Source: Vitis vinifera (lineage: Eukaryota > Streptophyta > Magnoliopsida > Vitales > Vitaceae). From it: a stretch of 64,000 bases of DNA. The notes below the pieces were generated by a model. It did not search any database, had not been told where the DNA came from, and worked only from the letters and a program-made list of their open reading frames with translations. The translations under genes were made by a program, and so were the position numbers. Positions 47,101 through 57,021 of the stretch are shown here, piece after piece. The stretch covers positions 8,102,501 to 8,166,500 of the forward strand of contig NC_081822.1 of assembly GCF_030704535.1 (NCBI RefSeq), written 5' to 3'. Position 1 is the stretch's first letter. Every line of letters starts with the position of its first letter.

Positions 47101-47666
47101 TACTAGCCAAAAATCCTTGGCAACCCTTCTTAAGCAAGCTACTAGCACGCAAGGCTGAGATCATACGCAGTGGTCTGTCCACATGCTTCCCTTCAAAGCT
47201 AAACTTAGGCTGACCAGGAATACTAAATGTCACTCTTTTCTCAAAACAGTCAACAGAGGCATGGTAGGAAGCTAACCAATCCATACCCAAAATCACATCA
47301 AAATCCTGAAGGTCAAGGAGTACTAAATCAACTGGCATTTCCCTATAACCAATCATCACAATACAATTTCTAAGCATTCTACTGGCCACAACAGAATCTC
47401 CCACAGGAGTAGCAACAATCAAATCAAAGTCCATGCTAACAACAGGCAAACCCAACAAACCAGCAAAAGATACTGAAACAAAAGAGTGTGTTGATCCAGG
47501 ATCAATCAAGACTCTAGCAAATAAGGTGTGGATTCGGAGAGTACCTGTCACCACATCAGAAGTGGCCTGAGCATCTCGATGAGTCATAGCAAACACCCGT
47601 CCTTGGGCTTTGGGTTTCTGTTTATCCTCCTTATTTTCCTCTTTAAGCTTCCCAGTGATGAACTTC
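44141..47666 (-). pseudogene. Pol of chromovirus (PR, RT, RNase H, INT, chromodomain), broken
   Basis: The order is protease ([12 protein letters not shown] near the N-terminus), reverse transcriptase (catalytic [10 protein letters not shown]), RNase H, integrase with HHCC and DDE parts, then a chromodomain-like end ([14 protein letters not shown]). It ends next to the polypurine tract. Damage visible: TGA at 46682-46684 in the RT finger/palm region and TGA at 46373-46375, both in the pol frame. The first RNase H Asp is Asn (VYSNASHQG), and one Cys of the integrase zinc site is Tyr (AQYLVCQQ). The integrase core Asp and Glu residues are present. These changes make the element non-autonomous. 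Most fit C-to-T or G-to-A changes. Confidence 0.88.
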
Positions 47667-48605
47667 CTATTCTCTGATCAAATGTCCTTGCTTCCCACAA
47701 CCAAAGCAAGCTCCAGTCTCTCTATAGCATGGCCTACCCCCATGCTTCTTACCACAAGTAGGACAAGCCCCATCTAAATTCTGCGCTGCCTTCCCTTTAT
47801 TCTGATTTCTTCCTGATGTAGACCTTCGCTGTGCTTGATTACCATGAGCACCATCACTCCTATTTCGCTTCCTTTGCTGTTCCCTATACTGATGAAGCTC
47901 TTCATTATCTTTCTCTGTTATAAGGGCTCTGTCAACAACCTCTGAATAGACACCAAGCTTCAGAATAGATATCTTGTTCTTCAAATAAGGCTTCAATCCA
48001 TCCTGAAACTTTAATGCCTTTTCCTCCTCTATAGCAATCAACTGTGGGGAAAAACGTGATAACTTTGTAAATTTGGCCTCATACTGAGCCACAGTCATAT
48101 CCCTCTGTTCCAAACGAATAAACTCTCCCACCTTCTGCCACCTAACACTGTCAGGGAAATACTTCTTGTAGAAAGCCTCCCTAAATTGTCTCCATGTTAT
48201 GGGTCCCTGATCCTCCAAAAGTCTCTTAGTCATACGCCACCAATGATCTGTCTCTTTATCTAACATAAAAGCTGCATAAGAGGCTTTTTGCTCCTCAGAG
48301 CAATCTATGACACCAAAGAATTTCTCCATCTTAAGGATCCAAGCCTCTGCCTCTGTGGGATCTGTAGCACCAGAAAAGTAAGGAGGACCCAATTTCTTGA
48401 AGTCATCAAAAGAGCTACCCCTAGAAGATGAAGACTGTCCCTGAACATTAGTCCCAACAGCTCGAGCTTGGCGTTCAACTAAACCAACTAGTGTCCCAAG
48501 ATACCTATAGATCCCTTCTGCACTCACGGGAGGCAAACCCTCAATTGGAGGTACATCGTCATTAGCCTGACTGTTTTGTGAAGAAGTTGTTCTTCTTGGT
48601 GGCAT
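47667..48605 (-). pseudogene. Gag of chromovirus, frameshifted at its end
   Basis: 312 residues from an ATG (MPPRRTTSSQ). It contains a retrotransposon gag core (AWILKMEKFF, WRQFREAFYKKYFP) and a CCHC zinc knuckle (CFGCGKQGH). It stops right after the knuckle, where a frameshift near 47670 separates it from the pol frame. In this lineage gag and pol are usually one frame. Confidence 0.88.
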
Positions 48606-48780
48606 GATGTCCTAAAATAATAAGGCATAACTAAATTAGTCACTAAAGAACCAATTAGAAAATTTTCCAATTAAAGAAAGAATTGGAATTTATACTAAAT
48701 GAAACTAAAACTTAAACAAATGCGTTACTCATCTATCCCTAATCTAAACCAATTCAAATTCCCATCAAGATCAAAACCTA

Positions 48781-48794
48781 GTGCTCTGATACCA
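48781..48794 (-). other. Primer-binding site of chromovirus
   Basis: TGGTATCAGAGC on the minus strand (48794 down to 48783), three bases inside the 5' LTR. This matches the 3' end complement of initiator-Met tRNA, the standard primer for many plant LTR elements. Confidence 0.92.
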
Positions 48795-48797
48795 CTC

Positions 48798-50761
48798 TGT
48801 CACGCCCCAAGACCCACTCCAAGGGCGTGACGGTCATTTCACACCTCAAACCCGAAGGCTTAAAGTATAATCTGACCCGAACAATCATATTGTAACTAGA
48901 TGTTACCAATTACCAAATACCTGTTCAGAGTAGCGGAACAAAATCTAAATTCCTCAAAATTCAATTTCCAAATAACTTCCAAATATCAAAGATCCAAATG
49001 AACATAACTAACAGTTAAACAAAATCCAACATAAAATCCTAAGTCAAATCCTAATGATGACCATTCTTCAGCCTAGCCATCACTCCTCACCCGAACTAAG
49101 AGTACCTGAAAATTTTCAACAATTGGGAATGAGTTCACAGCCCAATAAGGAATATTAATGCAATTCATGGATCAAATATTTTCATTTCAAATAGGAGATA
49201 TCAATTTTTTTTTTTCTCATCAAATATCAGAGTTCCAAAAATACCAATATATTCAAAATTCAACCAACCAATTTCATATCAAATTCAAACACTTTCACAT
49301 AAGATTCAATCAAATTCATTCAAGTTTCATTACTCTGGTTATCAAATATCAAATGCCCAGTTAGGTGAGACTTTTCAAATGGGTGGCTAGCTTCAAATTG
49401 TTCCTGGTGGACGAAACCAAACACTACTAGTACTAGTAACCTCTAACCAAACCCCTAGAGGCTGGGGTCCAAATCAATTACATTCCCACCATGAAATGTA
49501 AAGGTCAACTATTATATCTCGTTGACAGGGCCGAATAGTCAACTATTATATCCCGTTGACAAGGGTCAAATAAACCAGAGTGATGTTTTTGTTCAAGTAT
49601 TCAAATGTACACAACATAATATCTCCATATTTTGTGTCATAAATAAAACAAAATATTCCAACATAACATTTAGTGCAAAACAATTTGATCCATGCATGGT
49701 AACAAAATATCATTTTCTTTTCCACAATTCAAAATAACATATAAGATAATTTAATTTTATAAATATTACATTAACTTCCCTTACCTCAAAAGAAGTCCTT
49801 GAAAGCTTGGGAGAAGAATAATTCTGAAAAAAAAATATAATCTACTCTTCACCTAATATAACATAAAAGAAACAATTATTACTATTTATTTATAATTTAA
49901 CTAATCTATTCCTTATTTAAAAAAAAACTAATAAATTCCCAATTTGTTTCTAATAACACATTACTAATTTAATTAAATTATAACTTTATTTCGCTATAAA
50001 ATTATATATATATATATATATATATATTGCTAAATCTCTTATTCTATTTATTACAAAAATACCATTATTACTATTATCTTATTTATAAATCTAAAACTAA
50101 TTATTATTATTTAATTAACCAATTCCAAACCACTCAACCTCGGGTACACCAAACCAAAAAGCAAGTTTTTATTTTTATTTTTTATTTTTTTTCATTGCCA
50201 ATCATGATCCATTAATATATATATATATATATAAAAGGGGCTTCCTGGTACACGCACCTTTTTTTTTTAATAAAATTAACCCTAACCTAAAATCAAAACC
50301 TTCCAAGAAATTTTTTTTTTTTTCTAATAAAACTTAAGATCTCCCAAATTCCAATACTAAAATCAAAATATTAAATTTTCACTATTTGATATTAAAACGA
50401 ATTAAAAAAATAATCTAACCCTAATCTAGATTTTGGGTTTTCCAAAAAAATATATCTAATGTGTTTGAAATTAATCAATGAATCTAAAATATTAAACTAG
50501 GGGTTAGAATTTTACCTATAGAGATCTGTTCTTCAACCCTGAAATCTGACTCCAATCTTACGTTCTCTGGAATTCTACGAACAAGAACTATATTCAGAAA
50601 AGAAGGGAAAAAAATAAAATTTCTAATTTATACCTAGGGTATTTATTCGTAAAATTACACTTTTACCCTTCTTCCACTTTATTAAATTAATTAATTAATT
50701 AATTTAATTATTAATAACAATTTCCTAAATTACCCTTAAAAGAAAATGCTTGGGCGTTACA
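48798..50761 (-). repeat. 5' LTR of chromovirus
   Basis: 1964 bp, near-identical to 42143-44118. Differences by eye are mostly transitions plus TA-run and T-run lengths. Confidence 0.9.
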
Positions 50762-51111
50762 GAAACGGTGTTGATCATCCAAACCATGATTTTACCAGCA
50801 TCAGTTAAGATGAGATTGCCATTCCTCAACAAAGAAAGCTTGGAGCCTCTACCGTTGACCGGTTGGTCATGGTTCGCCATCCAAACTGTGGTTGCACCCC
50901 ATGATTTTGTGAACCATATGGCGAAGCAGAAAGTGTTGTTGCCGACCTGATAAAACCCAGCAGAGAATATACCATTTGCTGAAATGAGAACATCATTTGA
51001 TTTCTCCACGGAAAGAGACGAGCCTTCGCTCAGAGTATCATACGTTTCAGATGAAGATGGATAGCAAGTTAACAGCAAAACCAAAACAAAGAAACCAACT
51101 GTCCTATCCAT

Positions 51112-52019
51112 GAGTTTTGGGATATGGTTCATGTGCTCTGTTTCCTGATCAGATATTTGCAATGGAGAATGCAAGTGTATGGTGCTACCAGAGTTTAGAA
51201 AATCAATTGACTCCTTGACTGGGGTGAAGGGGGAAAATTCACATTGCCCCTCGGGCCAAGTTTTGCTTGTGCCATCGTGTTGGGTTTCTAAAAGCATTTC
51301 ATGTCAACGTCAAAATATGGGATGAAGACCCGCTATTTTTAATGGGATCTATTTTGATTGGATGACTTGGGCCATTCAAATTTTGTAGTTTCCACTTGGA
51401 ACAACAAAATTATTATGAGATACGTCATTTTGAAGAAAGATTCTAGAAATAAGATGTTAAATTGATCTCTTTTCCATGTAGCTGAACTCGTCAACTGTGA
51501 GTCTGAGCCATATGATTTCTGTGCCATACAGAAGCTTATTGTTCCAAGTTGCCTGCTCAAAGGTTAACCTGTGAACAGTTTGGATCTAAATACAATGAAT
51601 GTGATGAAATTTACTGAAACCGGGACTCTCTGACTGGCCTGTGGCCTTTATGAGTTTTATTTTAGAGGTGACGTCTGATGTTGATTGGCCCAAGCAGGGA
51701 AAGATCAAATGGGAAACGACGGTCACAACTTGTGGGGTGACTTTCCACTCACCAGGGAACACTTCAAAGAAATTATCCCTAATTTTTAAACGCTTAATTA
51801 TTGCGATTCGAGGGGTAAAACATTTTCTTTTATTGAATCAAGATTGAATTTAAAATAATAGTGTTGGTATTACTCCCTCTCTTTTATCCTTTTCTTATTC
51901 TATCTAATAGTGGTTTTCTCGCCGCCTTTGTGGGCCAAGATGAACTAATGCTAAGAATTTTATTCATCTGCTTTCTTTCAAGACTCACTTATTGAATATA
52001 ATATCTCAATAAATATAGA
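51112..52019. other. B2 5' region
   Basis: Matches the B1 5' region (27337-28007), then jumps at about 51774 to sequence equal to 28690 onward; the join lies in a shared ATT. Either B2 lost about 690 bp or B1 gained it. No gene is seen. Confidence 0.6.
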
Positions 52020-53700
52020 ACCATATTTTGATTATATTGGTACAATTATTGATACAACTGTTGGCTCCGCTCAAGTCATTTTGGCGTGGACTTTTAGGGT
52101 ATGGTAGAGTGGAGCTTGTATCACTACTAATTATTAAAATGGTTAAAGGATGTCTTTGTCATTTTAGTGCACATATAATTATTATTACAATTGAGGGTCC
52201 TCCAATATCCCATTTTTCCAATTTTGACTTTTGATCGGAAAAAATTTAGTATACAAGGATAGGAAAATATGCTAAATAAAATAATTTTCTCATATTTAGG
52301 TTTATTAAAAATTATAAAAAATAATATAATATAATATAATTAAAAAGTTATGTATTTTTAAATTAGATAATTTTTTTATAAAACAATTAAAATAAGTTAA
52401 ATGAGTTTGAAATTCCATATAAAAATAATTTATTGATTTAAAATCTATTTTTATTTCCTTTAACTTTTTTTCATATATTTTTTTTTTGAATTTTTCAAAT
52501 ACTTCAAACAGCTATTTTTAAGTTTGTATCTTTGTGAAACTCGTGTAATCGTGACCCATGAGAACCTTCAAGTCATTTTGATTATATTGGTACAATTATT
52601 GGTACAACTGTTGGCTCCGCTCAAGTCATTTTGGCGTGGACTTTTAGGTTATGGTTGAGTGGAGCTTGTATCACTACTAATTATTAATATGGTTAAAGGA
52701 TGTCTTTGTCATTTTAGTGCACATATAATTATTATTACAATTGAGGGTCCTCCAATATCCCATATTTCCAATTTTGATTTTTCAAGGTATGATCGGAAAA
52801 AATTTAGTATACAAGGATAGGAAAATATGTTAAATAAAATAATTTTCTTATATTTAGTTTTATTAAAAATTGTAAAAAATAATATAATATAATATAATTA
52901 AAAAGTTATGTATTTTTAAATTAGGTAATTTTTTTATAAAACAATTAAAATAAGTTAAATGAGTTTGAAATTTTATAGAAAATTAATTTATTGATTTAAA
53001 ATCTATTTTTATTTTCTTTAACTTTTTTTCATATATATTTTTTTTTTTGTATTTTTCAAATACTTCAAGTAGCACCCCATTTCCTATTTTCAAGTTTGTA
53101 TCTTCGTGAAACTCATGTAATCGTGACCCATGAGAACCTTCAAGTCATTTTGATTATATTGGTACAATTATTGGTACAACTGTTGGCCCCGCTCAAGTCA
53201 TTTTGGCGCGGACTTTTAGGGTATGGTTGAGTGGAGCTTGTATAACTACTAATTATTAATATGGTTAAAGGGTGTCTTTGTCATTTTAGTGCACATATAA
53301 TTATTATTACAATTGAGGGTCCTCCAATATCCCATTTTTCCAATTTTGACTTTTCAAGGTCTGATCGGAAAAAATTTAGTATACAGAGAAAATATGATAA
53401 ATAAAATAATTTTTTCATATTTAGTTTTATTAAAAATTGTAAAAAAATATATATATAATTAAAAAGTTATGTATTTTTAAATTAGGTAATTTTTTTTTAT
53501 AAAACAATTAAAATAAGTTATATGAGTTTGAAACTCCATATAAAAATAATTTATTAATTTAAAATTTATTTTTATTTCCTTTAACTTTTTTTCTTATATT
53601 TTCTTTCGTATTTTCCAAATATTTCAAATAGCACTCTATTCCCATTTTCAAGTTTGTATCTTTGTGAAACTCATTTAATCGTGACCCATGAGAACCTTCC
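52020..53700. repeat. Three tandem copies of a 550-570 bp unit
   Basis: ATTATATTGGTACAATTATT starts at 52031, 52581 and 53153 (periods 550 and 572). Each unit runs through 'ttggcgtggacttttagg', an AT-rich middle and an end (AAGTTTGTATCTTTGTGAAAC) that also ends the A-unit upstream block. The equivalent place near B1 (28941-29016) has only a collapsed remnant. Weak frames in it are not genes. Confidence 0.85.
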
Positions 53701-54574
53701 CATAACTACAAAGGAAGGTGGCAACATATCATTGGGAGAGTGTCTTAAGAGCCAAAATTTGACTAGCGGTTGAAAGGAAAATGCACAATTATTGTAGTGG
53801 ACAAATACTTTTAACCTCATTTGTGGAAGCTAGGTTGTTTTTACAAGGGAAACTTGTGTTCCAAGTTAGATATTTGAAAGTAATATTATATTCAAACCCC
53901 AATTAGCTGGAATATGAGATTTGACTATTAAAAGAGAAAATATTATTGTGTTTGTGCATTCTAAGTTGGCTCTATCTTCTATGCCCAAATTGCCCTTTTG
54001 TTTCTCTAGCTCAACATCATCCTAACCTCTTTGTCAACAGGACCACTAAAATTAAGAAAAAACACTAAATTTTGAATTTTTAACTTCTAAAAAAAAAAAC
54101 ACCCGACCCGACCACTTAATTTGAATGTTTTCCTTTCTCATTTGGAAGCTTTCTCTCATCTTTCTTCATTCATGACAACCCAAAATTTCTCCTATTTCAA
54201 TTTAGAAACCCAAATCTGAAACTCTAAAACGGTGTCAAAATGCGTCTTTTGACGTGCCTCTGGCTCAGATGCCTCAGCTAGGCGTTTGCCTTGAGCCCTA
54301 ACCGTAGTTAACTCTCGTCTAGGAGCCACGAGAGTGCAAGAGAATCCAATAAAAATGAAATGGAGCTCGGGTGGAGAGTAGATGCCCAAAAACTGAAACC
54401 TTAACCTCCAAATGCGTCTTAGACTCGCAAATTCATATCCAAGATAGTTCTATAAGACAGAAATAGCACCAAACATCTCTTTTAGACCACCGAATCGACG
54501 AAGCCCTTGAAGAACCAAAGGAAACGGTGCAAAAAATGAAGCGCGGGAAACTCTTAAAGTATTGGGTCTTGACA
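53701..54574. repeat. A-upstream fragment plus shared intergenic block
   Basis: 53701-53850 is another copy of A-gene upstream sequence (CGGTTGAAAGGAAAATGCAC). 54015-54574 is the second copy of the 29017-29565 block. At about 54574 it joins the A-unit upstream block in mid-sequence. No gene is seen. Confidence 0.6.
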
Positions 54575-55061
54575 AAAAGAATATTAAGAAAAATAGGTTT
54601 TTAATATCTTATTTTAGTATAAAAATAAAAAAATAAGATATAATTAAAAACTTGTATATTTTTAAATTATTTGATATTTATATAAAAAATAATATATTAA
54701 CTTAAATAAGTTTAAGATAGCATATAAAATAATTTATCAGCTTTAAATTTTTTTTTTACTTTTACATGATACTTAAAAAGGAATATAAATAGAGAAACAA
54801 TATACTAAATAAAATAATTTTATCTATATATAAAAATAATTTATTAATTTAAAATCTATTTTTATTTCCTTTTAACCTTTCTTTCCTTTTTTTTTTTTTT
54901 TTTCCATATTTTCCAAATACTTCACATAGCACTCCACTCCCTATTTTTTTTTTCTCTCTAAATTTCAGAAACCAAACATAAAATACAAACACTGGTGTAA
55001 AGTTTGTATCTTTGTGAAACTCATGTAATCTTGACCCATAGGAACCTTCCCATATAATTAA
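54575..55061. repeat. A-unit upstream block, copy 4 (3' part only)
   Basis: Aligns with about 33080-33590. The first kilobase of the block is missing. It is interrupted at 55061 by a TIR element and resumes at 56697. Confidence 0.65.
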
Positions 55062-56696
55062 AGGAGAATTACCCAATAGGGTGGGCTTGGTAAAACAATT
55101 ACTAGAAATGGTAGTCTCTTCTAATAATTCTTGGGGAGGATTTTAATAGGTTTAATATACCAAAACTGTCATTTAACTAAAATTTTTAAAATTCAAAGTA
55201 TTTAAAGCACTTCACTTGATTTGTCGATACAATTATAGTACATGAGTCTCATATTTATTGTAATTATTAATATTCAAATTTTAAATCAAAATTTTGGGTT
55301 TAACCTTTACAATTATATATAATTTGTTATTTAAATTTACTATTTAAAACAAAAATACTTTTAAAAAGTATTTTCAAAATATCATTTATTGTTTTTTTTA
55401 CATTTTTTATTTTTATTCTAATTTTTAATTTTATTAAGAAAAAAATAAGTTTTATAATTATATAATAAAAATGATGATTTTTTCATATATATATATGTAT
55501 ATATTATAATTTTAAATTGATAAATTATGTTTTTGTTTTAAATTCAAGGAAGATAAAATGTTTAATTTTTCATTCAGATTCTTTAAAAAGAATAAGAAAA
55601 TGATAGAGAATGTTTAATAATTTTTTATTTTTATAATAAAATAATTTTAAAAAATTTATATGATTTTTTTTCCTTTGCATAGTGTTTTTTTTTTTTTCAT
55701 ATAAAATTTTTTTTCTCAGTACATCGACTGGATGATGTTAATATATTTGATATGTTGAATATTAATAAGGTATAAAAGGTGATCATCGAGATTATTACTT
55801 TTATTATAAAATATAGGTACAACAAAAATATGTTATAATTACCATATAAATACACTTACATTACAATAAAACCTAATTAGGAAATTTTTGAATTTTTTTA
55901 TAAAAATGATAATTTGGTAAGATCATACCATATTTTATAACATACCTATATCATAAATAATTTCTGAAACCAAATGAAATACTAATTTGAATTCACGAGA
56001 CTTGTAGTTTATATATATAAATGATTAAATAATTTCAAAACACTAAATAAATGTTGTTAATATATTGATACGATGCGTTAATACCAACGGGGTATGAATA
56101 AACATTTTTAAAATTATTCCTTTTGTAATTAAATATAGATATGACATAAATACATTATACTTACAATATAAATACGTGTTATCATTACAATATATTACAA
56201 TATAATTTAATTTATTTTTATTTAATTTTTTCAAGTGTTATATTATCCAATGAATAATTGTGAGTTATTCTATTTAATAGGTGTGTGTTAATCAATTGAA
56301 TATTTACATATTATTCAATTGATGAGTGCTCGTAAAAAATAATTATTCATTATATTATGATAACAAAGTTTTTAATTATATGTTTTATATATAAAACAAT
56401 ATAATAATTTTAGGATATGGTTTTTATTTATGAGATAATGAAAATTATATTTTTTTATAAGGTTCTTTATAAAATATAGCAAATTTTTAAATAATCATTT
56501 GATTGTTCAAAAGTTAATAATAATTTTTTTAAGCTGAGAAATATATTATTGATTACTTATCATCATGCATGAATTCCACAACAATCTCAATTTATTTATA
56601 AATAATATAAAAACATATTATAGGTAAAATTATCTATAACCGAGAGAGCCTTCATAATAATTAGTTTTTTGGGCTACCCTGTTCGGTAATTCTCCG
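55062..56696. mobile_element. TIR element with 9-bp target duplication (element 3)
   Basis: 1635 bp. The left end AGGAGAATTACCCAATAGGG and right end inverse CGGAGAATTACCGAACAGGG match over about 26 bp with a few changes. It is flanked by TATAATTAA (55053-55061) and TACAATTAA (56697-56705), a 9-bp duplication with one change; A2 and A3 show the empty site CATACAATTAATTTCC. The inside is AT-rich with no transposase. The 9-bp duplication suggests a Mutator-like non-autonomous element, of a different family from elements 1 and 2. Confidence 0.78.
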
Positions 56697-56705
56697 TACA
56701 ATTAA

Positions 56706-57021
56706 TTTCCAGCAAAGGCAGGTGAGTGTTGAGGAGACAAAATCTGACCCGCTGTTGAAGGGAAAATGCACAATTATTGAAGTGGACGGAAACTTTTAAC
56801 CTTATCTGTGGAAGCTGGGTCGTTTTTCAAAACACGAGGCTGCAGCTTGGAACCTGGGGCATTCTAGCTTTCATCTTCCCATGGGAATTTCTACCCTCCG
56901 CACAAGTCAAGAGCAACTTTGTCTTTTCCATAAATATTAGTATTATTTGTGTGTTCCTTACCTGAATTTGATTCAAGCTTAGCCCTACGGCCTTTTCAAC
57001 TGATCCAATTTCATAGATCAC
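56706..57021 (+). promoter_or_regulatory. A4 proximal promoter and 5' UTR
   Basis: Same elements as in the other A genes: W-box core 56905-56910 (minus strand), TATA-like 56930-56937, ATG 57022. It lacks the ATCATCATC tract present in A1-A3 (deletion near 56865). Element 3 lies just upstream. Confidence 0.45.

Larger units (their letters stand above)
42143..50761 (-). mobile_element. Chromovirus (Tekay/Del-type) LTR retrotransposon
   Basis: A complete-length Ty3/gypsy element of 8.6 kb on the minus strand inside B2. The flanking 5-bp duplication is GAAAC (42138-42142 and 50762-50766); B1 shows the empty site. Both LTRs, the primer-binding site, polypurine tract, gag and pol are present in the usual order. 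A chromodomain-like C-terminus assigns it to the chromoviruses. The LTRs differ by a couple of dozen changes by eye over almost 2 kb, so the insertion is recent. It is coding-dead: one frameshift, two stops and two damaged active-site or metal-binding residues (see gag and pol). Confidence 0.93.
39736..51111 (-). pseudogene. B2: receptor kinase gene broken by two LTR insertions and stops
   Basis: A B-type RLK, very close to B1, split into three parts. N-terminal part 50767-51111 (ATG at 51109-51111). Middle part 41230-42142 (lectin to PAN). C-terminal part 39736-40886 (end of PAN region, membrane span, kinase). A chromovirus (42143-50761) interrupts it at about residue 116 and a solo LTR (40887-41224) at about residue 421. 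Two point nonsense changes are also present: Trp319 to TAG (41531-41533) and a Cys codon to TGA (39781-39783) that removes the last 15 residues. The kinase motifs are still readable (HCD, DFG), so decay is recent. It cannot make the full receptor. Confidence 0.93.

Noticed and set aside
54192-54389. 65-codon minus-strand frame in the shared intergenic block
   Set aside because: The matching copy at about 29200 does not keep the same open frame, so it is not supported as a gene.
56043-56234. Small Asn/Tyr-rich frame inside element 3
   Set aside because: Low-complexity AT-rich sequence with no transposase motif.
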